Positions 15,014 to 23,264 of a stretch of DNA of 28,364 nt are shown here, piece after piece. The notes beneath the pieces are model-generated. The model was not told the origin of the DNA. It saw only the letters and a program-made list of their open reading frames with translations, and made no database searches. Within the stretch, counting starts at the first letter, position 1, and the number at the start of each line of letters is the position of its first letter. The stretch lies in contig PBQX02000001.1 of the NCBI GenBank assembly GCA_002725175.2, forward strand, positions 1-28,364, in the 5' to 3' direction. The DNA comes from CACKLF01 sp002725175 (lineage in GTDB: Bacteria > Pseudomonadota > Alphaproteobacteria > Rhodobacterales > Rhodobacteraceae). A program made the position numbers and the translations under genes.

Positions 15014-15911
15014 AACTGTANCTAAAAATGAAATCTCTAGTAGCCAGTGGCANGATGTCTGGGATCAGTTNAAAACCCANAGAGGAGCTCTTATTGGTAG
15101 CATTGTGTTTGTTATAATAGTTTTTGGAGTAATTGTNGGTCCTTTCCTATGGACTATTGATGCTACATATATTGATATTCGTGCTAGAAACTCAGGTCCG
15201 AGTCTTGCACATCCCTTNGGCACAGATCAACTTGGTAGAGATATGTTAGCAAGAATGATTGCNGGTGGAAAAGTTTCGATATCTGTNGGCTTTACAGCCA
15301 TGTTTTTATCTTTAGTTTTGGGGACTTTTATAGGGGTATTGGCNGGTCAATTTAAAAAACTCGACGGGCCTTTGATGAGATTTACAGATCTTTTTCTNGC
15401 GCTACCACTTTTACCTCTTCTTTTGGTAATGGTTATGCTCTTCCGAGAAACATTGTCTATGAGATTTGGACCCGAAACAGGTACATTTATTTTAATCGTT
15501 ACTGCGATTGGTGTGACAAGCTGGATGAATACTGCACGAATAGTTCGAGCAGATGTACTAGCATTAAAAGAATTAGAATTTGTAACTGCAGCTAGATCAA
15601 TAGGAACAAAACCATCTAATATAATCTCAAGGCATATACTACCTAATGTTCTATCACCTATTATGGTTTCCGCAACATTAGGTATAGCTAATGCTATAAT
15701 CACTGAAAGTGCATTATCATTCTTGGGACTAGGNTTTCCACCAGACTTCCCAACATGGGGTAGACTTTTATTTGANGCAGTAGATTACCTTCAACAATAT
15801 CCCGAAAGAGTTTTTTGGCCCGGTCTGTTTATTTCTTTAACTGTTTTATCAGTAAATTACCTTGGTGATGGATTACGTGATGCCCTCGACCCTAGAATAA
15901 GAGGAAGGTAG
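15006..15911 (+). CDS. ABC transporter permease (DppC/OppC type)
   Basis: Second permease of the peptide-type transporter, pairing with the DppB-like protein. The 301 residues show the DppC layout: a cytoplasmic N-terminus, a first membrane segment near 27-47, the motif GTDQLGRDMLARM (72-84) before the core, and the EAA loop EFVTAARSIGTKPSNI (191-206) followed by HILPNVLSP. The C-terminus LGDGLRDALDPRIRGR is a strong family hallmark. Its ATG lies within the last codons of the first permease (eight-base overlap), so translation is coupled. No ATPase genes (DppD/DppF type) follow; the next gene is an acyl-CoA ligase 128 bases on. The ATP-binding subunits must be encoded elsewhere if the transporter works. 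Confidence 0.93.
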   Translation: MNETVXKNEISSSQWXDVWDQXKTXRGALIGSIVFVIIVFGVIXGPFLWTIDATYIDIRARNSGPSLAHPXGTDQLGRDMLARMIXGGKVSISXGFTAMFLSLVLGTFIGVLXGQFKKLDGPLMRFTDLFXALPLLPLLLVMVMLFRETLSMRFGPETGTFILIVTAIGVTSWMNTARIVRADVLALKELEFVTAARSIGTKPSNIISRHILPNVLSPIMVSATLGIANAIITESALSFLGLXFPPDFPTWGRLLFXAVDYLQQYPERVFWPGLFISLTVLSVNYLGDGLRDALDPRIRGR

Positions 15912-16039
15912 TTTAAATATAATATATTTCAAACGGGTATTCAAAAAACTTTATAAATCACTTACTCTTTTTANAAGAAAGTTTCAGAGAACAATATAAC
16001 TATAGAAAATGGATTCACTTTTTTGCGATAGGCTTTGAT

Positions 16040-17545
16040 ATGAACCTTTCTTCACAACTCGAAAATGTAAGCAAACTTCAACCTCAGAATGACGCTATAA
16101 TTTGGCATTCCGGTTCAATTTCATTTGCAAAATTTTTNAATATGGCCTCCTGCATAGGTTCAGCATTAGTAAAAAAGTTTAAGCTTAAAAAAGGTGAAAA
16201 TGTCGCTTTGGTAATGGAGAACAACTACTTTTTTTTACCTNTCCTTTTTGGTATTTGGCAAGCAGGNTTGACTGCAGTACCTGTGAATTCAAAACTTCAT
16301 AAGAAGGAGCTTTCTTGGATATTTGAAAATTCTGACGCGAANTTGATTTTCTGTTCAANGAAAACTGCNCCAAACATTCATTCAAATGTTCCTATANTAG
16401 AATCCGGTTCTAAGGAATTTGAGTTTGTAAGTACATTTGAAAATTATGAATGCTTTGAAAGTAGTATAATGGATCCAGCTTGGATCTTTTATACCTCTGG
16501 CACCACAGGCAAACCTAAAGGAGCTGTCCTTACACATAGAAACCTTCTCGCGATGAGTCTATCGTATTACGCAGACGTCGATTCAGTTGGTAAAAGTGAC
16601 ATGAGAATACATGCAGCACCTATGAGCCATGGNTCTGGCATTTATTCAATACCATTCATACTTAAGGGAGCAAAAAATTTCATTTGTGATTCAACTTTTG
16701 ATCCTGAGGAAATTTTTGAACTTTTAAACTCACGGAAAAATATTTCATTTTTTGGAGCGCCTACAATGATTAAGAGATTAACTTCTCATTCGATGGCAGA
16801 AGCTGAGCACAAAAGTCTAAAGACTCTTGAGTTTGGGGGAGCACCTATGCATTTGCCAGACACGAAAACTTCTTTGACTGTTTTTGGCAAGGCTCTCTAC
16901 CAACTTTACGGACAAGGTGAAGCTCCAATGACAATTACAAACATTACAAAGGATATGTATGCAGATAACAAAAAACGTTATTACNAGGACCTTTTATCAT
17001 CGGCCGGAATTGCTAGAACAGGTGTACTTATAAAAATTGTCGATTCTAATTGGAAAGAACTACCTATTGGTCAAGTTGGGGAAATTGTTACTAAGTCTGA
17101 ATGCGTTATGAAAGAATATTATAAGAATCCAAAAGAAACAGAAAAAACACTCAAGAATGGTTGGCTTCTAACAGGGGACCTGGGCTCGATAGATAAGCAC
17201 GGAATTTTAACGATAAAAGATAGATCAAAAGATATGATCATAACTGGTGGTATGAATGTTTACCCAAGAGAAATTGAAGACATAATCTTAATACACCCTT
17301 TAGTGGAAGAGGTTGCAGTCATCGGTATTGAGGATAAAGAGTGGGGTGAAATAGTAGTAGCTATAGTTGCCCTGAAAAGGTCAGGCGTTAAAATTCAAGA
17401 TAGTCTGGATACACTATGTCTAGAAAACCTGGCACGCTTTAAAAGGCCGAAAAGATATTTTTTTAAGGATGAATTACCAAAAAACAATTATGGAAAAATT
17501 GTAAAAACAGGTCTACGCTTAGAATTTACACCAAAAAATATTTAA
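16040..17545 (+). CDS. Acyl-CoA synthetase / AMP-dependent ligase
   Basis: An ANL-superfamily enzyme that activates a carboxylic acid to an acyl-adenylate and then to a CoA thioester. The 501 residues include the P-loop YTSGTTGKPKG (151-161), the A5 motif YGQGEAPM (290-297), the adenylate-binding TGDLG (378-382), the hinge/A8 motif DRSKDMIITGGMNVYPREIE (394-413) and the A10 lysine K486 in PKNNYGKIVKTG. The GG and NVYPREIE pattern fits medium/long-chain fatty acyl-CoA ligases and their malonyl/benzoate-like relatives; the acid cannot be chosen from sequence. It may be co-transcribed with the ABC permeases, but a 128-base gap allows its own promoter. It converges with the GNAT gene at a hairpin (17545-17580). 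Confidence 0.9.
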   Translation: MNLSSQLENVSKLQPQNDAIIWHSGSISFAKFXNMASCIGSALVKKFKLKKGENVALVMENNYFFLPXLFGIWQAXLTAVPVNSKLHKKELSWIFENSDAXLIFCSXKTXPNIHSNVPIXESGSKEFEFVSTFENYECFESSIMDPAWIFYTSGTTGKPKGAVLTHRNLLAMSLSYYADVDSVGKSDMRIHAAPMSHXSGIYSIPFILKGAKNFICDSTFDPEEIFELLNSRKNISFFGAPTMIKRLTSHSMAEAEHKSLKTLEFGGAPMHLPDTKTSLTVFGKALYQLYGQGEAPMTITNITKDMYADNKKRYYXDLLSSAGIARTGVLIKIVDSNWKELPIGQVGEIVTKSECVMKEYYKNPKETEKTLKNGWLLTGDLGSIDKHGILTIKDRSKDMIITGGMNVYPREIEDIILIHPLVEEVAVIGIEDKEWGEIVVAIVALKRSGVKIQDSLDTLCLENLARFKRPKRYFFKDELPKNNYGKIVKTGLRLEFTPKNI

Positions 17546-17580
17546 CAGCTATTTTAGCAGAAAAAGCTATGCCTGTTTTT
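17545..17580. terminator. Possible terminator between convergent ligase and GNAT genes
   Basis: An inner stem TAGC (17555-17558) / GCTA (17566-17569) with an A-rich loop is flanked by ACAG (17545-17548) / CTGT (17573-17576), with an asymmetric internal loop, and runs into TTTTT at 17576-17580. It overlaps the ends of both convergent genes. The stem is interrupted and short, so this is a weak call. Confidence 0.35.
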
Positions 17581-18178
17581 CATTTAGATCAAGCCTCATT
17601 CTATAAATACTTTTGAATCCTAGAATTAAACCCATAAGTCCTATTTTTTCTTTTGAAACTATATAAAAATCTAAATTTTTGTAAAATTTTATTGCAGATT
17701 CGTTGTTACTCACCACATCTAATTCAATGGCAACTATGGATCTAGATTTAGCAAATCTTCCAGAAAAATCTATTATCTTACGACCTATACCTTTTCCTCG
17801 ACTTTTCTGCTCTACACATACAGCGTCTAAGTGTAAAATTTCAGAATTATCTTTTCTTTCTAAGAGGCTCAAAAAAGTAGCTCGCCAAATAGCCCCAAGG
17901 AAACCGTATACATCTACGAGATCTCCGAATGTGCCCCCTATTACTCCTCCATTTATATCACGAAACCCCGCAAGACCTATTATGTTGTTTTTAGTGTCTC
18001 TAACAGCAAAAACATTATCCTTATTCAAAACCTTTGAAATGTAAGTCTCAGCTTTTTTCCTAGGACCAAGCAAAAAACTTAGCTTCTTGGAAAATGCTTG
18101 CCAGTAAAGTGATGCAGCCAAATCTCTTTCCGTTTCTCTTAATCCAATGACGAGGGAAATTTCATTAGATTCAGGCAT
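17567..18178 (-). CDS. GNAT-family N-acetyltransferase
   Basis: A Gcn5-related acetyltransferase that moves acetyl from acetyl-CoA to an unidentified amine. Motif A, which grips the CoA pyrophosphate, is QKSRGKGIG (124-132), preceded by the expected strand LHLDAVCVE. The following AIELDVVSNNESAIKFYKNLDF (about 150-171) is the usual β5 region with N and FY before the β-bulge. Total length is 203 residues, slightly longer than a minimal GNAT domain; the N-terminal 60 residues are less conserved. The start lies six bases after the leuB stop, so it is the last gene of leuC-leuD-leuB. The placement gives no clear functional link to leucine synthesis. Confidence 0.85.
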   Translation of the reverse strand: MPESNEISLVIGLRETERDLAASLYWQAFSKKLSFLLGPRKKAETYISKVLNKDNVFAVRDTKNNIIGLAGFRDINGGVIGGTFGDLVDVYGFLGAIWRATFLSLLERKDNSEILHLDAVCVEQKSRGKGIGRKIIDFSGRFAKSRSIVAIELDVVSNNESAIKFYKNLDFYIVSKEKIGLMGLILGFKSIYRMRLDLNEKQA

Positions 18179-18184
18179 TTATTT

Positions 18185-19291
18185 TTATTGGTGCCCATCC
18201 AATTGATTGATAATCGCTGTTCCCATTTCTTCGGTACTCGCAGGTTTTACATCTTTTTCCTGCATCAGATCTGCTGTTCTAATTCCCTTGGCCAGAACTT
18301 TTTCAATTGCCCTTTCTAGAAGCAAAGCTTCATCCCCCAAATCAAAAGAATACCGTAATGCCATAGCAAAACTCAAAATGCACGCTGTTGGGTTAGCCAT
18401 CCCTTTTCCAGCTATATCAGGGGCAGAACCATGGACTGGCTCATACATCGCATAAGGTCGCCCATTTTCCCTTATTTTTCCTAGAGTAGCGGAAGGTAAC
18501 ATACCCAAACTACCCGTCAACATAGCTGCACAATCTGACAACAAATCTCCAAAAAGATTGTCTGTAACAATAACGTCAAACTGTTTTGGAAGTCTTACTA
18601 ACTCCATAGCTCCAGCGTCGGCATACATGTGGCTCAATTCGACATCAGGGTATTCTTGTTGATGCAACAATGTAACCTCTTCTCTCCAAAGCACTCCACT
18701 TTCCATAACATTGGCTTTTTCCATAGAACAAACCCTATTTTGTCGCTTTCTTGCTAATTCAAATGCAGATCTAGCAACCCTCCTAATTTCCTCCGTCGTG
18801 TATCTATTAGTATTTATGCCTATCCGGCCGCCATTATTATCTTCAATGATGCCCCTAGGTTCGCCAAAATATATCCCTGAAGTGGCCTCCCTAACAATCA
18901 TGATGTCAAGTCCTGAAATAATTTCAGGCCTAAGAGAGGAAAAATGTGTTAAGGCATCAAAGCATTGTGCGGGTCTCAAATTTGCGAACAAATCTAATTC
19001 CTTCCTTAACCTCAGCAAGCCTCTTTCTGGTTTCAATGAAAAATCAAGCCCGTCGTATTTTGGCCCGCCTACGGCTCCCAAAAGTACAGCATCACAGTTT
19101 TTTGCTTTCTCCAAGGTTTTGTCACTTAGTGGCTGGCCATGGCTATCATAGGCAACTCCTCCAACCAGATCTTCCTCTATTGTAAAATTAAGTTTTTTAT
19201 TATTATTAAACCAATCTATTACCCTAACCACCTGATCCATTACTTCAGGTCCAATTCCGTCACCAGCTAATATTAATAAATTTTTTTCCAT
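18185..19291 (-). CDS. leuB: 3-isopropylmalate dehydrogenase
   Basis: Oxidative decarboxylation of 3-isopropylmalate with NAD, the third step of leucine synthesis from 2-ketoisovalerate. The 368 residues include the N-terminal LAGDGIGPEV (8-17), substrate arginines R96 and R106 in LRKELDLFANLRPA, R134 in VREATSGIYFG with Y141, K192, and metal-binding aspartates D225, D249 and D253. The signature TDNLFGDLLSDCAAMLTGSL starts at 243. The NAD-binding EPVHGSAPDIAGKGMANP (284-301) is typical of NAD- rather than NADP-specific enzymes. It starts seven bases after leuD and is followed after six bases by the GNAT gene. All key residues seem intact. Confidence 0.97.
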   Translation of the reverse strand: MEKNLLILAGDGIGPEVMDQVVRVIDWFNNNKKLNFTIEEDLVGGVAYDSHGQPLSDKTLEKAKNCDAVLLGAVGGPKYDGLDFSLKPERGLLRLRKELDLFANLRPAQCFDALTHFSSLRPEIISGLDIMIVREATSGIYFGEPRGIIEDNNGGRIGINTNRYTTEEIRRVARSAFELARKRQNRVCSMEKANVMESGVLWREEVTLLHQQEYPDVELSHMYADAGAMELVRLPKQFDVIVTDNLFGDLLSDCAAMLTGSLGMLPSATLGKIRENGRPYAMYEPVHGSAPDIAGKGMANPTACILSFAMALRYSFDLGDEALLLERAIEKVLAKGIRTADLMQEKDVKPASTEEMGTAIINQLDGHQ

Positions 19292-19298
19292 TCTTATT

Positions 19299-19904
19299 CT
19301 ATACCCATGGTTTCTGAGATTTATTTTTCTTTTCGAAGTCAGAAATAGATTTTTCCTTCTCTAAAGATAGAGCTATATCATCAAGACCATGCAATAAACA
19401 ATGTTTCTTAAAATCATCAATTTCAAATGAAACAGTAGTACCGTCAGGCCTTATAATCTCTTGTGCTTCCAGATCCACCGAAATTCGAGCATTTGATCCT
19501 TTTTCTGCATCCCCCATTAACGCATCTCTCTCTTCTGGTGAAACAACTACCGGCAAGATTCCATTCTTAAAACAGTTATTATAAAAAATATCTGCAAAGC
19601 TTGTTGATATTACAACCTTGATTCCAAAATCTAAAAGAGCCCATGGTGCATGTTCCCTTGAGGAACCACACCCAAAATTGTCCCCNGCAACTATGATNTT
19701 ACTACTTCTATAGGCTTNCTTATTCAGAANAAATGAAGGTATTTCTGTTCCATCTTCGTTGAATCTCATCTCATCAAAAAGNTTCTTTCCCAAACCAGAC
19801 CTTTTAATTGTTTTTAGGAACTGTTTNGGAATTATCATATCAGTATCAATATTAATAAGTGGCATGGGTGCNGCTACACCTTCAACTACAGTAAATTTAT
19901 CCAT
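19299..19904 (-). CDS. leuD: 3-isopropylmalate dehydratase small subunit
   Basis: The swivel-domain subunit of isopropylmalate isomerase, partnering LeuC to convert 2- to 3-isopropylmalate through a dehydrated intermediate. The 201-residue length is normal. Motifs are INIDTDMI (17-24) and GDNFGCGSSREHAPWALLDF (74-93), the latter containing the conserved SSRE substrate-binding loop. The C-terminal region has the usual tail ending in KPWV. It lies 22 bases after leuC and seven before leuB in one operon. Nine N bases fall in its first 75 codons. Confidence 0.96.
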   Translation of the reverse strand: MDKFTVVEGVXAPMPLINIDTDMIIXKQFLKTIKRSGLGKXLFDEMRFNEDGTEIPSFXLNKXAYRSSXIIVXGDNFGCGSSREHAPWALLDFGIKVVISTSFADIFYNNCFKNGILPVVVSPEERDALMGDAEKGSNARISVDLEAQEIIRPDGTTVSFEIDDFKKHCLLHGLDDIALSLEKEKSISDFEKKNKSQKPWV

Positions 19905-19926
19905 TTATTATTTATACCTTTCGAAA

Positions 19927-21327
19927 TTATAAATTTCTTACATCAGAAAGACGACCCGTAACCGCCGCAGCCGCAGCCATTGCAGGGCTCATAAGATGGG
20001 TTCTTCCACCGCGGCCTTGTCTTCCCTCAAAATTTCTATTTGAAGTAGCNGCACATCTTTCCCCGGGAGCAAGTTGATCTGGGTTCATAGCTAAACACAT
20101 TGAGCANCCCGCAAGCCTCCATTCAAATCCAGCTTCTTTTAGTTGTTCTGCTATCCCTTCTTCTTCTGCTTGAACCTTAACCAAACCAGAACCCGGAACT
20201 ATCATTGCCCTNATACCATCCTTTACCTTTCTCCCCTTCATTACCTTTGCTACTTCTCGCAGATCTTCAATTCTACCATTAGTGCAAGATCCNATAAAAA
20301 CAGTGTCAATATTTATGTCCTCAAGTCTTTGCCCAGGGTTGAGACCCATATATTCTAAAGACCTCTTCGCTGCTTCGATTTTCCCTCCTTCAAACTCCTT
20401 TGGGTCAGGAACTTTACCATCTATAGGCAAAACATCTTCAGGACTTGTGCCCCAAGTAACAACTGGTGCTATTTGACTGCCATCCAAATTCAGGATCTGA
20501 TCAAAATGGGCTCCCGGATCTGAATAAAGGGTCTTCCAATAAGTCAAAGCNNTTTCCCATTCAGAATTTTTTGGGGACATGGCTCNACCCCTTACATATT
20601 CAAAAGTTTTATGATCGGGTGCAATTAANCCAGCTCTTGCNCCTCCTTCTATAGCCATATTGCAAACTGTCATTCGGCCCTCCATAGAGAGCCCCTCAAT
20701 TACAGAACCAGCGTATTCTATTACATGTCCTGTACCTCCNGCCGTACCAGTTTTCCCAATTACTGATAACGTTACATCTTTTGCACTTACTCCTTCACCT
20801 AGAGAACCTGTTACATTCACCTTCATATTTTTTGATTTTTTTTGAATCAATGTTTGGGTCGCCAAAACATGCTCTACCTCTGAAGTTCCTATTCCATGGG
20901 CTAAAGACCCAAATGCACCATGTGTAGCAGTATGACTATCACCACAAACTACGGTCATACCAGGTAGCGTCCAACCTTGTTCTGGCCCTATTATATGCAC
21001 TATTCCCTGTCTAATATCATCAACATCATAATACGTAATGCCAAAATAATTTGCATTATCACGGAGCGCATCAACCTGGATTTTACTCTCTATATTTTCA
21101 ATACCCTTACTTCGATCACCAGTAGTTGGGATATTATGGTCAGGAACCGCAACGGTTTTATCAGGACATCTAACCTTTCGGCCCGATANTTTCAAACCTT
21201 CAAATGCCTGAGGNCTAGTTACTTCATGTACTAGATGCCTGTCGATGTATATCAAAGATGTACCACTTTCATCCGAGATTAGATGTTCATCCCAAATCTT
21301 ATCATAAAGTGTTTTAGGGGATACCAT
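19927..21327 (-). CDS. leuC: 3-isopropylmalate dehydratase large subunit
   Basis: Aconitase-fold catalytic subunit of isopropylmalate isomerase with a [4Fe-4S] cluster. At 466 residues it is full length. Cluster cysteines are C348 in GSCTNGR and C408 and C411 in CSMCLAMNPDQ. Other family motifs are VPDHNIPT (61-68), CGDSHTATHGAFG (128-140), TSEVEHVLATQTL (148-160) and the C-terminal SNRNFEGRQGRGGRTHLMSP (429-448). An AAGGAG ribosome-binding site lies five bases before the ATG. It is the first gene of leuC-leuD-leuB-GNAT and is divergent from the IalB-like gene. I saw no run of leucine codons or attenuator in the upstream gap, so regulation is not evident. Confidence 0.97.
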   Translation of the reverse strand: MVSPKTLYDKIWDEHLISDESGTSLIYIDRHLVHEVTXPQAFEGLKXSGRKVRCPDKTVAVPDHNIPTTGDRSKGIENIESKIQVDALRDNANYFGITYYDVDDIRQGIVHIIGPEQGWTLPGMTVVCGDSHTATHGAFGSLAHGIGTSEVEHVLATQTLIQKKSKNMKVNVTGSLGEGVSAKDVTLSVIGKTGTXGGTGHVIEYAGSVIEGLSMEGRMTVCNMAIEGXARAXLIAPDHKTFEYVRGXAMSPKNSEWEXALTYWKTLYSDPGAHFDQILNLDGSQIAPVVTWGTSPEDVLPIDGKVPDPKEFEGGKIEAAKRSLEYMGLNPGQRLEDINIDTVFXGSCTNGRIEDLREVAKVMKGRKVKDGXRAMIVPGSGLVKVQAEEEGIAEQLKEAGFEWRLAXCSMCLAMNPDQLAPGERCXATSNRNFEGRQGRGGRTHLMSPAMAAAAAVTGRLSDVRNL

Positions 21328-21514
21328 TTTTGCTCCTTAAGCTTTAAGCNATTAAGACCGTTTAATAAAACAATTTTAAAAATAACACAAATCCGTAATT
21401 ATTNTCTTATANTACTTTGTACTGACAAAATGTAGAAATAAAAAAGATGCTGGAAAAATTATAACTAATCTTATATAGTTTATTTATAAAAATAAAAAAT
21501 TGAGCAGGATTTCT

Positions 21515-22078
21515 ATGAATAACCGTTTTACACCGAAACTTTTCGGGTGGGTGTTTATAAAACTTTTGATAACAGCATACTTTTCTTCAAGTTTTGCATA
21601 TGCAGAAGAAAACGTATGCTCATTTAATGCAAAAGACTGGTGCGTATTTGTAACAAAACCNCCGCAGAGATGTTATATAGCTTCTCAGGCACTAGAGATG
21701 AAAGCCTATAGAAATGGGGAGCTTTTAGCAGACGTTAATAGAGAAAAAGGAATACTTTTTATAAACGTTGAACGTGGAGAATCTGGGTCAGTNTATGCAA
21801 ATTATGATGCGGGCTATCCATTGAGAAAAAATGGACATGTGGAATTGATTGTTGGAGGGAAGGTTTTTCGACTTTATCCCGACCCTGAATCTTCTGGGAG
21901 TTCGGCTGAATATGCTTGGCATGTGCAAGAGGATGACAAAAGAATAATTGATTCCTTAAAAGCTGGNAGCAAGGTCACAATTGAGGCAATTTCAAAAAGA
22001 GGAACAAAGACAAAAGATACTTTTTCTCTTCTTGGACTTACCGCCGCGATTACAGAAACAAAAAAGCTTTGCAATTGA
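21515..22078 (+). CDS. Invasion-associated locus B (IalB) family secreted protein
   Basis: A small exported protein resembling IalB-family proteins, which are common in Rhodobacterales, Rhizobiales and Bartonella; the biochemical role outside Bartonella is unknown. From ATG 21515 it is 187 residues. A signal peptide covers about 1-30, ending FAYA before EENVCS. The mature part has paired cysteines (NVCSFNAKDWCVF, KxPQRCYIAS and the C-terminal KKLCN) that could form disulfides, and the family-like pattern QALEMKAYRNGELLADV and GGKVFRLYPDPE. I prefer ATG 21515 over TTG 21500 because AGGA lies five bases before the ATG. It precedes rlmN in the same direction with a 79-base gap carrying a promoter-like sequence. 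Confidence 0.72.
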   Translation: MNNRFTPKLFGWVFIKLLITAYFSSSFAYAEENVCSFNAKDWCVFVTKXPQRCYIASQALEMKAYRNGELLADVNREKGILFINVERGESGSXYANYDAGYPLRKNGHVELIVGGKVFRLYPDPESSGSSAEYAWHVQEDDKRIIDSLKAXSKVTIEAISKRGTKTKDTFSLLGLTAAITETKKLCN

Positions 22079-22095
22079 ATAAATTTCAAGATTTT

Positions 22096-22123
22096 TTGAC
22101 ATAACTTTTAAATCTAATATTAC
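22096..22123 (+). promoter_or_regulatory. Possible rlmN promoter
   Basis: A perfect -35 TTGACA (22096-22101) is followed after 16 bases by TATTAC (22118-22123), a four-of-six -10 match. Transcription would begin near 22130, 28 bases before the proposed TTG start of rlmN. The -35 is strong; spacing and -10 are suboptimal. Confidence 0.45.
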
Positions 22124-22157
22124 TAATCAAACAATANAATTTCAACGGATGATTTAA

Positions 22158-23264
22158 TTGAATTCGCAAAAAACAGATCTAGTCGGTCTCAAAAAGAACG
22201 AAATTAGTAATCTAATTAATCCAATTTGTGGAAATAATAGCTCCGTTAATATGAGGGTTTCACAGTTGTGGGATTGGATTTATACAAAGGGCGAAACAGA
22301 TTTTACAAAAATGACTAATATGTCTAAAGAGTTTAGGGACACTCTACATGAAAAATTTTACATCGGCAGACCTGAAATTCAAACCAAACTTATTAGTCAA
22401 GATGGTACTAGAAAGTATCTGCTAAAACTCCGTGACAACAATCTAGTAGAAACCGTTTTTATACCTGACAAAGACAGGGGNACTCTTTGCATATCTTCTC
22501 AAGTAGGNTGTACATTAAATTGCTCTTTTTGTTTTACTGGAACTCAAGGTTTAGTGCGAAATCTGTCTGCCTCCGAAATAGTTCAGCAGCTAATGGTTGC
22601 TAGAGATGACCTTTTAGAATGGGACCAGCTTAAAGACTCAAAAGTTAAGAAACGGTCGATTTCAAATATCGTTTTGATGGGAATGGGCGAGCCNTTATAT
22701 AATTTTGAAGAAGTAAAAAGTGGCTTGAAGATAATTATGGACGAAACAGGCATCTCGATTTCACGAAAACGAATTACCCTTTCTACCTCTGGAGTAGTTC
22801 CAAAAATAGCTTCGGTAGGAGAAGAGATAGGATGCCTTTTAGCAATAAGTTTTCATGCCACCACAGATGAGGTTAGNAATAGGTTGGTTCCACTAAACAG
22901 AAAATGGAATATAAAATCGCTCCTTGATTCCTTAAGGAATTATCCTTCCTTAAGTAATTCAGAAAGAATTACTTTTGAGTATGTAATGATTGATAATGTT
23001 AACGACTCNAAAGAAGATGCCAAAAGGTTAGTTAAACTTATTTCTGGCATTCCTTCAAAAATTAATCTAATTCCATTTAACCCNTGGCCAGGTTCAGAAT
23101 TTAAAACCTCAACCTCTGAAAGAATAAGAGATTTTTCCAAAATAATTAATGCTGCTGGCTACTCCAGCCCTATAAGGACGCCAAGAGGCCAAGACATTAT
23201 GGCCGCATGCGGGCAACTTAAATCCGTTTCTAAAAANATTAAGAAAAGCCAACTTCATGCCTAA
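22158..23264 (+). CDS. rlmN: Dual-specificity rRNA/tRNA (adenine-C2) methyltransferase RlmN
   Basis: A radical-SAM enzyme that methylates C2 of A2503 in 23S rRNA, and of A37 in some tRNAs, in the cytoplasm. The 368 residues hold the cluster motif C118-x3-C122-x2-C125 in CTLNCSFCFTG. C111 in TLCISSQV matches the conserved RlmN cysteine seven residues earlier. The methyl-carrying cysteine is C351 in MAACGQL near the C-terminus. MGMGExL (174-180) and SLRNYP also fit. The frame begins with TTG at 22158; no in-frame ATG occurs before the conserved N-terminal helices, so a TTG start is accepted with a weak ribosome-binding site. It overlaps the next gene by eight bases, implying coupled translation of an L,D-transpeptidase. 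Confidence 0.94.
   Translation: MNSQKTDLVGLKKNEISNLINPICGNNSSVNMRVSQLWDWIYTKGETDFTKMTNMSKEFRDTLHEKFYIGRPEIQTKLISQDGTRKYLLKLRDNNLVETVFIPDKDRXTLCISSQVXCTLNCSFCFTGTQGLVRNLSASEIVQQLMVARDDLLEWDQLKDSKVKKRSISNIVLMGMGEXLYNFEEVKSGLKIIMDETGISISRKRITLSTSGVVPKIASVGEEIGCLLAISFHATTDEVXNRLVPLNRKWNIKSLLDSLRNYPSLSNSERITFEYVMIDNVNDXKEDAKRLVKLISGIPSKINLIPFNXWPGSEFKTSTSERIRDFSKIINAAGYSSPIRTPRGQDIMAACGQLKSVSKXIKKSQLHA

Noticed and set aside
18711..19151. 146-codon plus-strand open frame inside leuB
   Set aside because: It is fully contained in a well-supported gene on the opposite strand and its product has no recognisable domain. The same holds for the other long opposite-strand frames over dnaA, asd, leuC, queG and gst.
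21341..21364. TTAA pairs upstream of leuC resembling a CtrA site
   Set aside because: The spacings I find are 4, 6 and 11 bases rather than the seven of TTAA-N7-TTAA, and AT-rich DNA gives many TTAA tetramers.
21443..21457. 15-base exact match (AAAGATGCTGGAAAA) to ispA at 8013-8027
   Set aside because: One copy is coding and the other intergenic, the sequence is low-complexity and A-rich, and no third copy or extended similarity is seen. Likely chance.
21328..21514. Leucine leader peptide or T-box before leuC
   Set aside because: No short frame with clustered leucine codons and no terminator/antiterminator pair was found in this gap.
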